Source: Flavobacterium sp. (GTDB lineage Bacteria; Bacteroidota; Bacteroidia; Flavobacteriales; Flavobacteriaceae). Taken from it: a stretch of 38,174 nucleotides of DNA. The DNA is taken from the NCBI RefSeq assembly GCF_030146175.1, contig NZ_JASLCE010000126.1, forward strand, positions 1 through 38,174, in the 5' to 3' direction. Below the pieces are notes generated by a model. The model saw only the letters and a list, made by a program, of their open reading frames with translations, was not told where the DNA came from and did not search any database. The position numbers were made by a program, and so were the translations under genes. Positions 16,417-23,482 of the stretch are shown in pieces (position 1 is the stretch's first letter; each line of letters opens with the position of its first letter).

Positions 16417-17055
16417 TTAAAGTACTTCAAAACGGAAGCCGCGTTCCTGTAGATTCTGAATGACTTTTGGTAACAGGTATTCGAGGTTTCCGAATGCTTT
16501 TACGCTATCGTGACATACGATAATACTTCCCTGCTCGACATTTTCGATTACATTTTGCAGACACTTTTCCGGTGTAATAGTTTTGTCGAAATCCATACTG
16601 ATAACATCCCACATAATGATCTTGTAGCCCTGTTTTCGCAATAAGCGGGATTGGGACGGTTTTATTTTGCCGTAGGGCGGACGAAACAAACGGGAATCGA
16701 TTTTGCCATCCGAGTATTTTACAATAGCGTCTTCGCAGGCTTTGGCATTGCGGATATAGGTGTTGTTATCCGTTTTCCAGCCTTTTAAATGATTAAAAGT
16801 ATGATTGCCGATCTGATGACCGGCGGCTATCACCTTTTTGAATAGCTCCGGATGTTTTTCGATGTTGTTACCGATGCAGAAAAAAGTAGCCCGGATCTGA
16901 TGGGTTTCGAGTAGGTTTAAAACCCATTCGGTTATTTCGGGCGTCGGACCGTCGTCGAATGTAAGAAATACTTTTTGTTCCGTATTTGGAATATCCCAAA
17001 TCTGGTTGGAAAATAGTCTTTTGACAATGTTGTTCGTTTTAACCCAGAAACTCAT
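16417..17055 (-). CDS. polysaccharide deacetylase (NodB domain, CE4)
   Basis: A 212-residue protein made almost wholly of one NodB domain. The motifs are TFDDGP (metal-binding and catalytic Asp), GNHTFNH (metal His pair), FRPPYGK, MWDVISMDFD and IIVCHDS. It should remove N-acetyl groups from a polysaccharide such as peptidoglycan or an exopolymer. No signal peptide or membrane helix is visible; the N-terminus is short and polar, so location is uncertain, as with many flavobacterial homologues. Its stop codon directly abuts that of the convergent thioredoxin-like gene with no bases between. A terminator separates it from the upstream DUF2723 gene on the same strand. Confidence 0.9.
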   Translation of the reverse strand: MSFWVKTNNIVKRLFSNQIWDIPNTEQKVFLTFDDGPTPEITEWVLNLLETHQIRATFFCIGNNIEKHPELFKKVIAAGHQIGNHTFNHLKGWKTDNNTYIRNAKACEDAIVKYSDGKIDSRLFRPPYGKIKPSQSRLLRKQGYKIIMWDVISMDFDKTITPEKCLQNVIENVEQGSIIVCHDSVKAFGNLEYLLPKVIQNLQERGFRFEVL

Positions 17056-17075
17056 TATAAATCATCTAAAAAAGA

Positions 17076-17103
17076 AATATGCCCATGAAATCATGGGCAT
17101 ATT
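17076..17103 (-). terminator. intrinsic terminator of the DUF2723 gene
   Basis: A perfect 13-bp inverted repeat (AATATGCCCATGA at 17076-17088, TCATGGGCATATT at 17091-17103). Read on the minus strand it is followed by TCTTTTTTAG, so it ends transcripts of the gene whose stop is at 17113, before the deacetylase gene begins. Confidence 0.75.
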
Positions 17104-17112
17104 CTCGGTTTG

Positions 17113-20100
17113 TTATTCCATATCTCTTCCGAATCGTTCAAACAGTTTGTTGTAACTGTTAAACTTCGTTTTGTTCGTGTTGAAGAAGTCTTTGTCGTAT
17201 CGCTTCATGATATCGAGTAAGGCGCGGTAACGCTCAATATCTGTTACAATGTCAACATACATATCGTTCTGTTCTGCAGCTTTTAATCCTTTGTAATACG
17301 TCAGGTTTTCCTGGTATTTTTTGGATAGCTTGTTTAGGATATCGCGTGCTTTGGCTGTTTCGCCCACTTCGTAATATCCGGATGCAAACGGTTCCACAAA
17401 GGTGTAGAAACCAAATTCATCGATTGGCATTTTTTTCATAGCCAGATCAATAATATTTTTGGCTTTGTCTTTTTTGCCTTCTTCGATTAATTTTTCGGTT
17501 AAACGGGCCAGGTTGGTACGGTAGGAAATACTGTTTTTACGCGTTTCCGGGTCGTGATAAATTCTCGGATCGCCACTATTACCCCAATCCCATGACATAA
17601 CGATTTTGTACATCTTTTCGGTATCGATATTACCCATATCCAGCGGACTTCCATCTTTTGGAATCGGTGTTTTAACCGGAACCAGTTTATAAACCATCCC
17701 ATCCAGTTGTAGGTAGTCTTTCATCCAGATATAATCGTCGTCACCAAAGCTTCCGCCGGTAAAGTAAATCGGACGTTTCCAGTTGTTGTTATAAACCAGA
17801 TCCAACATCATTAATCGGTTGATGTATAATGCGCTTCCTTTGATTTCAAAGTCAATAGCCGGAACAATCGAATCGTTTAAGGCGGGATTAACCACTTTGT
17901 TTTTGATCACGGTTGCTTTATCAACCGGAATACGAATTTTATTGGTCGGGTAGAAGTGGATTTTTTGTCCGCTTCTTGGAATTGTAAATAAGGTTCGTTC
18001 GTCATCACTCTTAATAAAGTCGATGAATTGTTTGATGTCGATACGGTCTTTGGTTAATTCCTGGAAGAACATATAATCGCGTTTCCCTTTTACATACTGA
18101 TCGTGTGTAAATGAAATCGGTAACGGATCCGAATTATAGGCCTTCGACTTCATCTGATCGATATACCAGTCTTGTGTGAATAACTGCGTATTAACGATTC
18201 GTACGTCGGTTCGGTAGCCTTCAATTTCCTGAGCATACCAAAGTGGGAACGTGTCGTTGTCGCCAATGGTAAACAATATGGCGTTCGGTTCGCAGGAATC
18301 CAGATAGGCTTTTGCCATGGCAACAGCCGTATAACGGTGTGAACGGTCGTGATCGTCCCAGTTTTCTTTGGCCATCAATACCGGAGCGGCCAGTAAACAC
18401 GCTGCGATAACCACAGGTCCGGCAATTTTTGGCTGTAAATAATTTTTAATTCCGTCGTAAATAGCATAGACGCCAAAGCCCAGCCACATCGCAAAAATAT
18501 AGAAGGAACCTACTAAGGCATAATCTCTTTCGCGCGGTTCAAACGGACGTTCGTTTAGGAATACTTTTAATGCCAAACTGGTAAAAAGGAATAGTACCAG
18601 TAATACATAGAAACTTTTCAGGTCTTTTCGGGCATGGAAAACCATTCCGATGATTCCTAGGATAAACGGTAGAAAGTAATAGGTATTACGCGCTTTGTTG
18701 TTTAATACATCCGAAGGAAGGTTGTCTTGTGAGCCTAAACGGATGGCATCGATAAATTTGATACCACTGATCCAATTTCCGTTTTGAGTGTCGTATTTCC
18801 CTTGTATATCGTTCTGACGACCGGTGAAGTTCCACATTAGGTAACGCCAGTACATATAACCAAATTGGTATTCGAACATAAATTGCATGTTATCGATAAA
18901 CGATGGTTTTTCGATAATCAGGTATTCGCCATAGGCTTTTAAGAATTTGTCGTATTCTTCAATTCCTAATTTGCCGCTTCCATAAGCATTACGGAATTCA
19001 GATACGATTTGTACCAGTTCATCTTCGTGCGAATATTCCGGATTGATGGTGAATTTAACCGGACGTGTAAACGTCATATAGTTTACCGCATTATCGGTAC
19101 TCCACATTCTCGGTAAAAATCCTTTTTGATCGTCGCTGGTATTTTGACGGGCGTTTACGTAGTTGTTTACGATTTTATACGTTCCGGTTTTATAATCCCG
19201 TTCGTAGTTTGGTTTTTCATCCTGATATGGATTTTCTTCGTCAAGTCCTACGTAACCTTCTGTAAATAACGGACCGTAAAATGTTTTTTGCTCTCCGTAT
19301 TGTTCACGGTTATAGTAGGCTAGTACCTCTGCGGCATCCGACGGTCTGTTTTCATTGATTACCACATTCGCGTTTGCACGGATCGGTAACATCAACCAGG
19401 TTGAAAACCCGATTAGTACAAATAAGATGCAAAGTAATAGTGTATTGTATAATGGTTTTTCTTTCTTTTTGGTATAACGTAAACCGAAATAGAAGAAAAG
19501 AACAATCAATAATGCGGCAAATATAGTTCCGGAGTTAAACGGTAATCCTAAGGAGTTTACCATAAAGATTTCCATTTTTCCGAAAAAGGCTAAAGTATAC
19601 GGTAGTAAGAATTTGAAAACAAAAAACAGGATCACAACAATAACGATATTGGCAATGATAAAGTTTTTAACGGTTACGGTTTTATAGTTCTTAAAATAAT
19701 AAAGCAAGCCAATGGAAGGAATGGTCAATAAAGCCATAAAGTGGACACCAAACGACAAACCGATCATTAATGAGATCAATAACAGCCATTTATTTCCACG
19801 CGGACTGTGCATGTCTTCTTCCCAACGCAATGCCAGCCAGAATAGTACGGCTATAAACAGGGAAGCCATAGCATATACTTCGGCTTCGGTAGCGCTAAAC
19901 CAGAAACTATCGGTAAAAGTAAAAGCAAGGGAACCAACTAAAGCACTTCCCAATACTACGATAGCATTGTTTTTGTTAAACTCGGTATAGCTGGAAACAA
20001 CTTTTTTCAGGATAAGGGTCATCGACCAAAACATGAATAAAATGGTAAAAGCACTCGAAAATACCGACATCATGTTTACCATCAGGGCTACTTTTTCCGG

Positions 20101-20316
20101 ACCGGAGGCAAACATGGCGAAAAAGGCACCTATCATTTGGAACAAAGGTGCTCCGGGCGGGTGACCTACTTCCAGTTTGGCTGAAGTGGCAATATACTCA
20201 CCACAATCCCAAAAACTTAATGAGGGTTCTACTGTTAGTGAATACGTGATTAAGGCAATTGCAAATGTGAACCATCCAAGGATAGTGTTCCATTTTTTAA
20301 AGTTAAATGTTACCAT
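17113..20316 (-). CDS. DUF2723 / TMEM260-like large membrane protein, probable protein O-glycosyltransferase
   Basis: A 1067-residue protein. The N-terminus has the family hallmark SLSFWDCGEYIATSAKLEVGHPPGAPLFQMIG after one membrane helix; the acidic WD.GE and the HPPGAP elements resemble the first outer loop of GT-C transferases. About a dozen hydrophobic segments follow to residue ~660, interrupted by a long polar stretch (about 335-500). The C-terminal ~400 residues are soluble, with NAILFTIGDNDTFPLWYAQE and, near the end, helical TPR-like repeats (EEGKKDKAKNIIDLAMKKMP, VGETAKARDILNKLSKKY). Eukaryotic TMEM260 is an O-mannosyltransferase; the bacterial role is inference. It is a single gene ended by the terminator at 17076-17103. 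Confidence 0.82.
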   Translation of the reverse strand: MVTFNFKKWNTILGWFTFAIALITYSLTVEPSLSFWDCGEYIATSAKLEVGHPPGAPLFQMIGAFFAMFASGPEKVALMVNMMSVFSSAFTILFMFWSMTLILKKVVSSYTEFNKNNAIVVLGSALVGSLAFTFTDSFWFSATEAEVYAMASLFIAVLFWLALRWEEDMHSPRGNKWLLLISLMIGLSFGVHFMALLTIPSIGLLYYFKNYKTVTVKNFIIANIVIVVILFFVFKFLLPYTLAFFGKMEIFMVNSLGLPFNSGTIFAALLIVLFFYFGLRYTKKKEKPLYNTLLLCILFVLIGFSTWLMLPIRANANVVINENRPSDAAEVLAYYNREQYGEQKTFYGPLFTEGYVGLDEENPYQDEKPNYERDYKTGTYKIVNNYVNARQNTSDDQKGFLPRMWSTDNAVNYMTFTRPVKFTINPEYSHEDELVQIVSEFRNAYGSGKLGIEEYDKFLKAYGEYLIIEKPSFIDNMQFMFEYQFGYMYWRYLMWNFTGRQNDIQGKYDTQNGNWISGIKFIDAIRLGSQDNLPSDVLNNKARNTYYFLPFILGIIGMVFHARKDLKSFYVLLVLFLFTSLALKVFLNERPFEPRERDYALVGSFYIFAMWLGFGVYAIYDGIKNYLQPKIAGPVVIAACLLAAPVLMAKENWDDHDRSHRYTAVAMAKAYLDSCEPNAILFTIGDNDTFPLWYAQEIEGYRTDVRIVNTQLFTQDWYIDQMKSKAYNSDPLPISFTHDQYVKGKRDYMFFQELTKDRIDIKQFIDFIKSDDERTLFTIPRSGQKIHFYPTNKIRIPVDKATVIKNKVVNPALNDSIVPAIDFEIKGSALYINRLMMLDLVYNNNWKRPIYFTGGSFGDDDYIWMKDYLQLDGMVYKLVPVKTPIPKDGSPLDMGNIDTEKMYKIVMSWDWGNSGDPRIYHDPETRKNSISYRTNLARLTEKLIEEGKKDKAKNIIDLAMKKMPIDEFGFYTFVEPFASGYYEVGETAKARDILNKLSKKYQENLTYYKGLKAAEQNDMYVDIVTDIERYRALLDIMKRYDKDFFNTNKTKFNSYNKLFERFGRDME

Positions 20317-20417
20317 ATAATACCGTCTAATTTTTTCGTATTAAATCTTTTACAAAGAAACTATTTTTTTGGAGAAAGAGCGCTGAAAATATTTTTTTAA
20401 TATTTTTTTATCAAAAG

Positions 20418-20448
20418 TTTGGATTGTAAAATAATTGTCCTACATTTG
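20418..20448 (+). promoter_or_regulatory. promoter of tRNA-Gln
   Basis: TTTG at 20418-20421, 19-base spacer, TACATTTG at 20441-20448. This is a full consensus match, with the predicted start near 20455, about 25 bases before the mature tRNA. Confidence 0.75.
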
Positions 20449-20480
20449 CACCCGGAAATCAGTAACGATGCCGCTTTTAC

Positions 20481-20551
20481 TGACCCATGGTGTAATGGTA
20501 ACACAGCTGATTTTGGTTCAGTCGTTCTAGGTTCGAGTCCTAGTGGGTCAA
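20481..20551 (+). tRNA. tRNA-Gln, anticodon UUG
   Basis: A complete cloverleaf by eye. Acceptor stem TGACCCA/TGGGTCA (20481-20487, 20544-20550); D stem GTGT/ACAC with loop AATGGTA; anticodon stem GCTGA/TCAGT with loop TTTTGGT giving anticodon TTG at 20513-20515; T stem CTAGG/CCTAG with loop TTCGAGT; discriminator base A at 20551. The 3' CCA is not encoded and must be added by the CCA enzyme. The U-A first acceptor pair fits bacterial tRNA-Gln. Confidence 0.96.
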
Positions 20552-20553
20552 CA

Positions 20554-20584
20554 AAAAGCCTCTCAATTTGAGAGGCTTTTTTAA
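20554..20584 (+). terminator. intrinsic terminator of tRNA-Gln
   Basis: AAAAGCCTCTCAA (20554-20566) pairs with TTGAGAGGCTTTT (20568-20580) and is followed by more T residues, 2 bases after the tRNA. Confidence 0.88.
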
Positions 20585-20645
20585 TTTACCTGAGTTTGTT
20601 TTTTAAGGAAAAAAAAACAACCGGTTTTTGGGTTGTATAAATAAA

Positions 20646-20676
20646 AAAAAACCGCTTCATATCGAAGCGGTTTTTT
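20646..20676 (-). terminator. bidirectional terminator after the universal stress protein gene
   Basis: AAAAAACCGCTTC and GAAGCGGTTTTTT pair around a 5-base loop (ATATC, 20659-20663). The A-run on one side and the T-run on the other make it work in both directions. It serves the minus-strand gene ending at 20692 and can back up the tRNA terminator. Confidence 0.85.
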
Positions 20677-20691
20677 ATTGGTATACTTGTT

Positions 20692-21516
20692 TTAGATTTT
20701 AAAAGTGACAACCGGACGTTTGGCATGATTTACCAAATCTTCGCTGATGCTTCCGTTAAAGAAGTGGGAAAGACCTTTTCGACCGTGTGTGCTAATTCCG
20801 ATAAGATCGGCATTAACGCTTTTGGCAAAATGTAAAATTCCTTTTTCTACGTTTACATCATTATAAATATGTGTTGAATAATTGTTGGTGTCGAATGCCG
20901 CGACAAAATCGTTGATCATTTTCTCGGCTACGGAAGTCGATTTAAAATTATTCGGTGTATTTACCATTAATAAATGGATTTTAGCGTTGAATTCGTTGGC
21001 GAACTCGATCACTTTTTTAAATGGTTTTTTGGCTTCGTCTGTAAAATCGGATGCGAATACAAAATTGTTAACCGTGAAATTATCGGAGTCTTTTTTGATA
21101 ACCAATACCGGAGTTTCAGAGTGTCGAACTACTTTTTCGGTATTGGATCCGATAAACATTTCTTTAAAACCGCTGGCTCCGTGTGAACCCATAACGATCA
21201 GGTCGATTTCGTCTTTGCCGCTAAAATTCAGAATCCCGTCAAAAGCTCTTTCAAGTTTGGTTATTTGTGTTACGCTGATTCCGGATAGGATATCGGAATT
21301 GGCAATTTCGTCCAATCTTTCTTCTGCTTTTTTCTTGAAAAAGATGATTTCGGGAATGTCATGTCCGCTTCCAATAGCATCGCTTCCTTCATGAGGTAAT
21401 TCCAACATGTGAAGTAAAACGATTTCTCCATTGTTTTTTCTGGCGATTTGTGCGGCTACTTTTAAGGCGTATTCAGCATGATCGGAAAAATCGGTAGGGA
21501 CTAAAATTTTTTTCAT
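20692..21516 (-). CDS. tandem universal stress protein (UspA family)
   Basis: A 274-residue cytosolic protein made of two Usp domains. The first (1-~145) starts KKILVPTDFSDHAEYAL and has the nucleotide-binding pattern MGSHGASGFKEMFIGSNTEKV followed by PVLVI, matching G-x2-G-x9-G(S). The second (~150-274) starts NNFVFASDFTDEAKKPF and ends ISTHGRKGLSHFFNGSISEDLV, where the first Gly of the motif is Ser. So the first domain should bind ATP; the second may be weaker. Such proteins accumulate in starvation and stress. Divergent from rimP, with back-to-back promoters in the 183-base gap. Confidence 0.92.
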   Translation of the reverse strand: MKKILVPTDFSDHAEYALKVAAQIARKNNGEIVLLHMLELPHEGSDAIGSGHDIPEIIFFKKKAEERLDEIANSDILSGISVTQITKLERAFDGILNFSGKDEIDLIVMGSHGASGFKEMFIGSNTEKVVRHSETPVLVIKKDSDNFTVNNFVFASDFTDEAKKPFKKVIEFANEFNAKIHLLMVNTPNNFKSTSVAEKMINDFVAAFDTNNYSTHIYNDVNVEKGILHFAKSVNADLIGISTHGRKGLSHFFNGSISEDLVNHAKRPVVTFKI

Positions 21517-21568
21517 AATACTAGGGGTGTAAGATTTTTGGTGTTTTATTTGTTGTAATTGTTATTCA

Positions 21569-21599
21569 TAAAGGTAGGAAATTAAATTGCAATACACAA
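21569..21599 (-). promoter_or_regulatory. promoter of the universal stress protein gene
   Basis: On the minus strand, TTG (21599-21597), 20-base spacer, TACCTTTA (21576-21569), one mismatch to TAnnTTTG. The leader to the ATG would be about 45 bases. Confidence 0.5.
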
Positions 21600-21628
21600 T
21601 TGATTTTCAATAATTAAAAAAAATATAC

Positions 21629-21636
21629 TATATTTG
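21629..21636 (+). promoter_or_regulatory. -7 element of the rimP-nusA-infB operon
   Basis: TATATTTG is an exact TAnnTTTG match. The nearest TTG (21600-21602) is 26 bases upstream, longer than usual, so the -33 element is uncertain. The predicted start near 21643 gives a leader of about 57 bases that contains the hairpin at 21666-21691. Confidence 0.6.
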
Positions 21637-21665
21637 CGCCGTTATTTATTAATGAACTAAATAAT

Positions 21666-21691
21666 GAGGGGGCAGTAAGTCCCCTCTTTTT
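21666..21691 (+). terminator. terminator-like hairpin (possible attenuator) in the rimP leader
   Basis: GAGGGG (21666-21671) pairs with CCCCTC (21681-21686) around a 9-base loop and is followed by TTTTT (21687-21691), only 8 bases before the rimP ATG. No plus-strand gene lies upstream for it to terminate. It overlaps a four-codon frame ATG AGG GGG CAG TAA (21664-21678), preceded in frame by ATG AAC TAA (21652-21660). This suggests attenuation of the operon; unproven. Confidence 0.6.
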
Positions 21692-21699
21692 ATACTAAT

Positions 21700-22164
21700 A
21701 TGGCATTTAAAGATAAAGTTAGCGCGTTGCTGGATGAGGGGTTGTCTCAAAAGCCGTCTCTTTTTTTAATTGATTTAACAATAACCGATACTTACAAAAT
21801 TATTGTAACTTTAGACGGTGATAATGGTGTAAGTCTTCAGGACTGTATTGACATTAGCCGGGCTATTGAACATAACCTGGATCGGGAAGAACAGGATTTT
21901 TCGCTGGAAGTGGCTTCTGCGGGAGCATCCACACCGCTTAAAACCCCGAGACAATACAAGAAGAATATCGGACGAAAACTGAAAGTGACAACCGCAACCG
22001 AAAAAATCGAAGCGGAACTAACAGATGCCAATGAAGAATTTGTTGTTTTGGAATGGAAAGCCAGAGAACCAAAACAAGTTGGTAAAGGAAAAGAAACCGT
22101 TCAGAAAAAAGCGGAAATTCCTTATTCGGATATCAAGGAAGCAATTGTTATAATAACATTTTAA
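21700..22164 (+). CDS. rimP: ribosome maturation factor RimP
   Basis: A 154-residue cytosolic protein needed for maturation of the 30S subunit. The N-terminal alpha/beta domain holds [39 protein letters not shown], the family signature, then [11 protein letters not shown], close to the usual 'S PG/AG..PL' element (here [20 protein letters not shown]). The C-terminal SH3-like domain ends with [15 protein letters not shown]. It is the first gene of the conserved rimP-nusA-infB operon; nusA starts 13 bases after its stop. Its start lies just behind a terminator-like hairpin. Confidence 0.95.
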   Translation: MAFKDKVSALLDEGLSQKPSLFLIDLTITDTYKIIVTLDGDNGVSLQDCIDISRAIEHNLDREEQDFSLEVASAGASTPLKTPRQYKKNIGRKLKVTTATEKIEAELTDANEEFVVLEWKAREPKQVGKGKETVQKKAEIPYSDIKEAIVIITF

Positions 22165-22177
22165 ATAAAAAGTTTGC

Positions 22178-23422
22178 ATGGAAAATATTGCATTAATCGA
22201 GTCGTTTTCAGAATTTAAAGACGATAAACTAATCGACAGAGTTACCTTAATGGCAATTTTAGAAGATGTGTTTAGAAATGCATTGAAGAAGAAATATGGT
22301 TCGGATGATAACTTCGATATTATTATAAATCCTGATAAAGGTGATATGGAGATCTGGAGAAACCGTGTGGTGGTTGCCGATGGTGAAGTGGAAGATCAAA
22401 ACTCCGAAATCTCTTTGTCTGAAGCCCGTAAAATCGAGCCGGATTTCGAAGTAGGAGAAGAAGTATCTGAAGAGGTAAAATTAATCCAGTTAGGTAGAAG
22501 AGCTATTTTAGCATTGCGTCAGAACCTGATTTCTAAAATTCACGAACACGATAATACCAATCTTTATAAGCAATTTAAAGATTTAATTGGCGATATTTAC
22601 ACGGCAGAAGTGCATCACGTACGTCCAAAAGCAGTTATTCTGGTGGATGACGAAGGAAATGAAATCGTGTTGCCAAAAGAAAAACAAATCCCGTCCGATT
22701 TCTTCCGTAAAGGAGATAACGTTCGTGGAATCATTGAAAATGTGGAGTTGAAAGGGAATAAGCCGCAAATCATTATGTCCCGTACTTCTGAAAAATTCCT
22801 TGAGAAATTATTCGAACAGGAAATTCCGGAGGTATTCGACGGTTTGATTACGGTGAAAAAAGTAGTGCGTATTCCAGGTGAAAAAGCAAAAGTAGCTGTA
22901 GATTCGTACGATGACAGAATTGATCCGGTTGGAGCTTGTGTGGGAATGAAAGGTTCTCGTATCCACGGTATCGTTCGCGAATTGGGTAATGAAAATATCG
23001 ATGTAATCAATTATACCTCCAATACGCAATTGTTTATTACCAGAGCGCTTAGCCCGGCTAAAGTGTCTTCTGTGAAAATTGATGAAGAAAAGAAATCAGC
23101 CGAAGTATTCCTGAAACTGGAAGAAGTGTCAAAAGCAATCGGACGTGGTGGACATAACATCAAATTGGCAGGATTGTTAACCGGATACGAACTGGATGTA
23201 ATCCGTGAAGGAAATACATTGGAGGAAGAGGATGATGTTGAATTAACAGAATTCTCTGATGAAATCGAAGGATGGGTTATCGAAGAGTTTGCTAAAATCG
23301 GATTGGATACAGCAAGAAGTATATTAAACCAGGATGTGGCCGATTTAGTAAGAAGAACGGATCTTGAAGAAGAAACGGTTTTAGATGTTATCCGAATTTT
23401 AAAAGAAGAATTCGAAGACTAA
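22178..23422 (+). CDS. nusA: transcription termination/antitermination factor NusA
   Basis: A 414-residue RNA polymerase-binding protein. The N-terminal domain (1-~125, ALIESFSEFKDDKLIDR...EDVFRNALKKKYG) binds the polymerase. An S1 domain (about 135-200) and two KH domains follow, with the RNA-contact loops GMKGSRI (about 258) and GRGGHNI (about 320). The C-terminal ~80 residues (EIEGWVIEEFAKIGLDTARSIL, LVRRTDLEEETVLDVIRIL) form a short helical part; the acidic repeats of the E. coli protein are absent, as is normal here. Since NusA modulates hairpin-dependent pausing and termination, the leader hairpin before rimP could allow feedback on its own operon (inference). Confidence 0.96.
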   Translation: MENIALIESFSEFKDDKLIDRVTLMAILEDVFRNALKKKYGSDDNFDIIINPDKGDMEIWRNRVVVADGEVEDQNSEISLSEARKIEPDFEVGEEVSEEVKLIQLGRRAILALRQNLISKIHEHDNTNLYKQFKDLIGDIYTAEVHHVRPKAVILVDDEGNEIVLPKEKQIPSDFFRKGDNVRGIIENVELKGNKPQIIMSRTSEKFLEKLFEQEIPEVFDGLITVKKVVRIPGEKAKVAVDSYDDRIDPVGACVGMKGSRIHGIVRELGNENIDVINYTSNTQLFITRALSPAKVSSVKIDEEKKSAEVFLKLEEVSKAIGRGGHNIKLAGLLTGYELDVIREGNTLEEEDDVELTEFSDEIEGWVIEEFAKIGLDTARSILNQDVADLVRRTDLEEETVLDVIRILKEEFED

Positions 23423-23482
23423 CACAAGGAATACAGCTAAACAACAACAACACACGCATTACGATAATATTAAAAAGATTAT

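Noticed and set aside
20600..20640. ACAACC...GGTTGT short inverted repeat near 20618-20637 as another terminator
   Set aside because: The stem is only 6 bp with no T-run, and two strong terminators flank it.
20882..21394. A 170-codon plus-strand frame opposite the universal stress protein gene
   Set aside because: The minus-strand gene has clear Usp motifs; the antisense frame has none.
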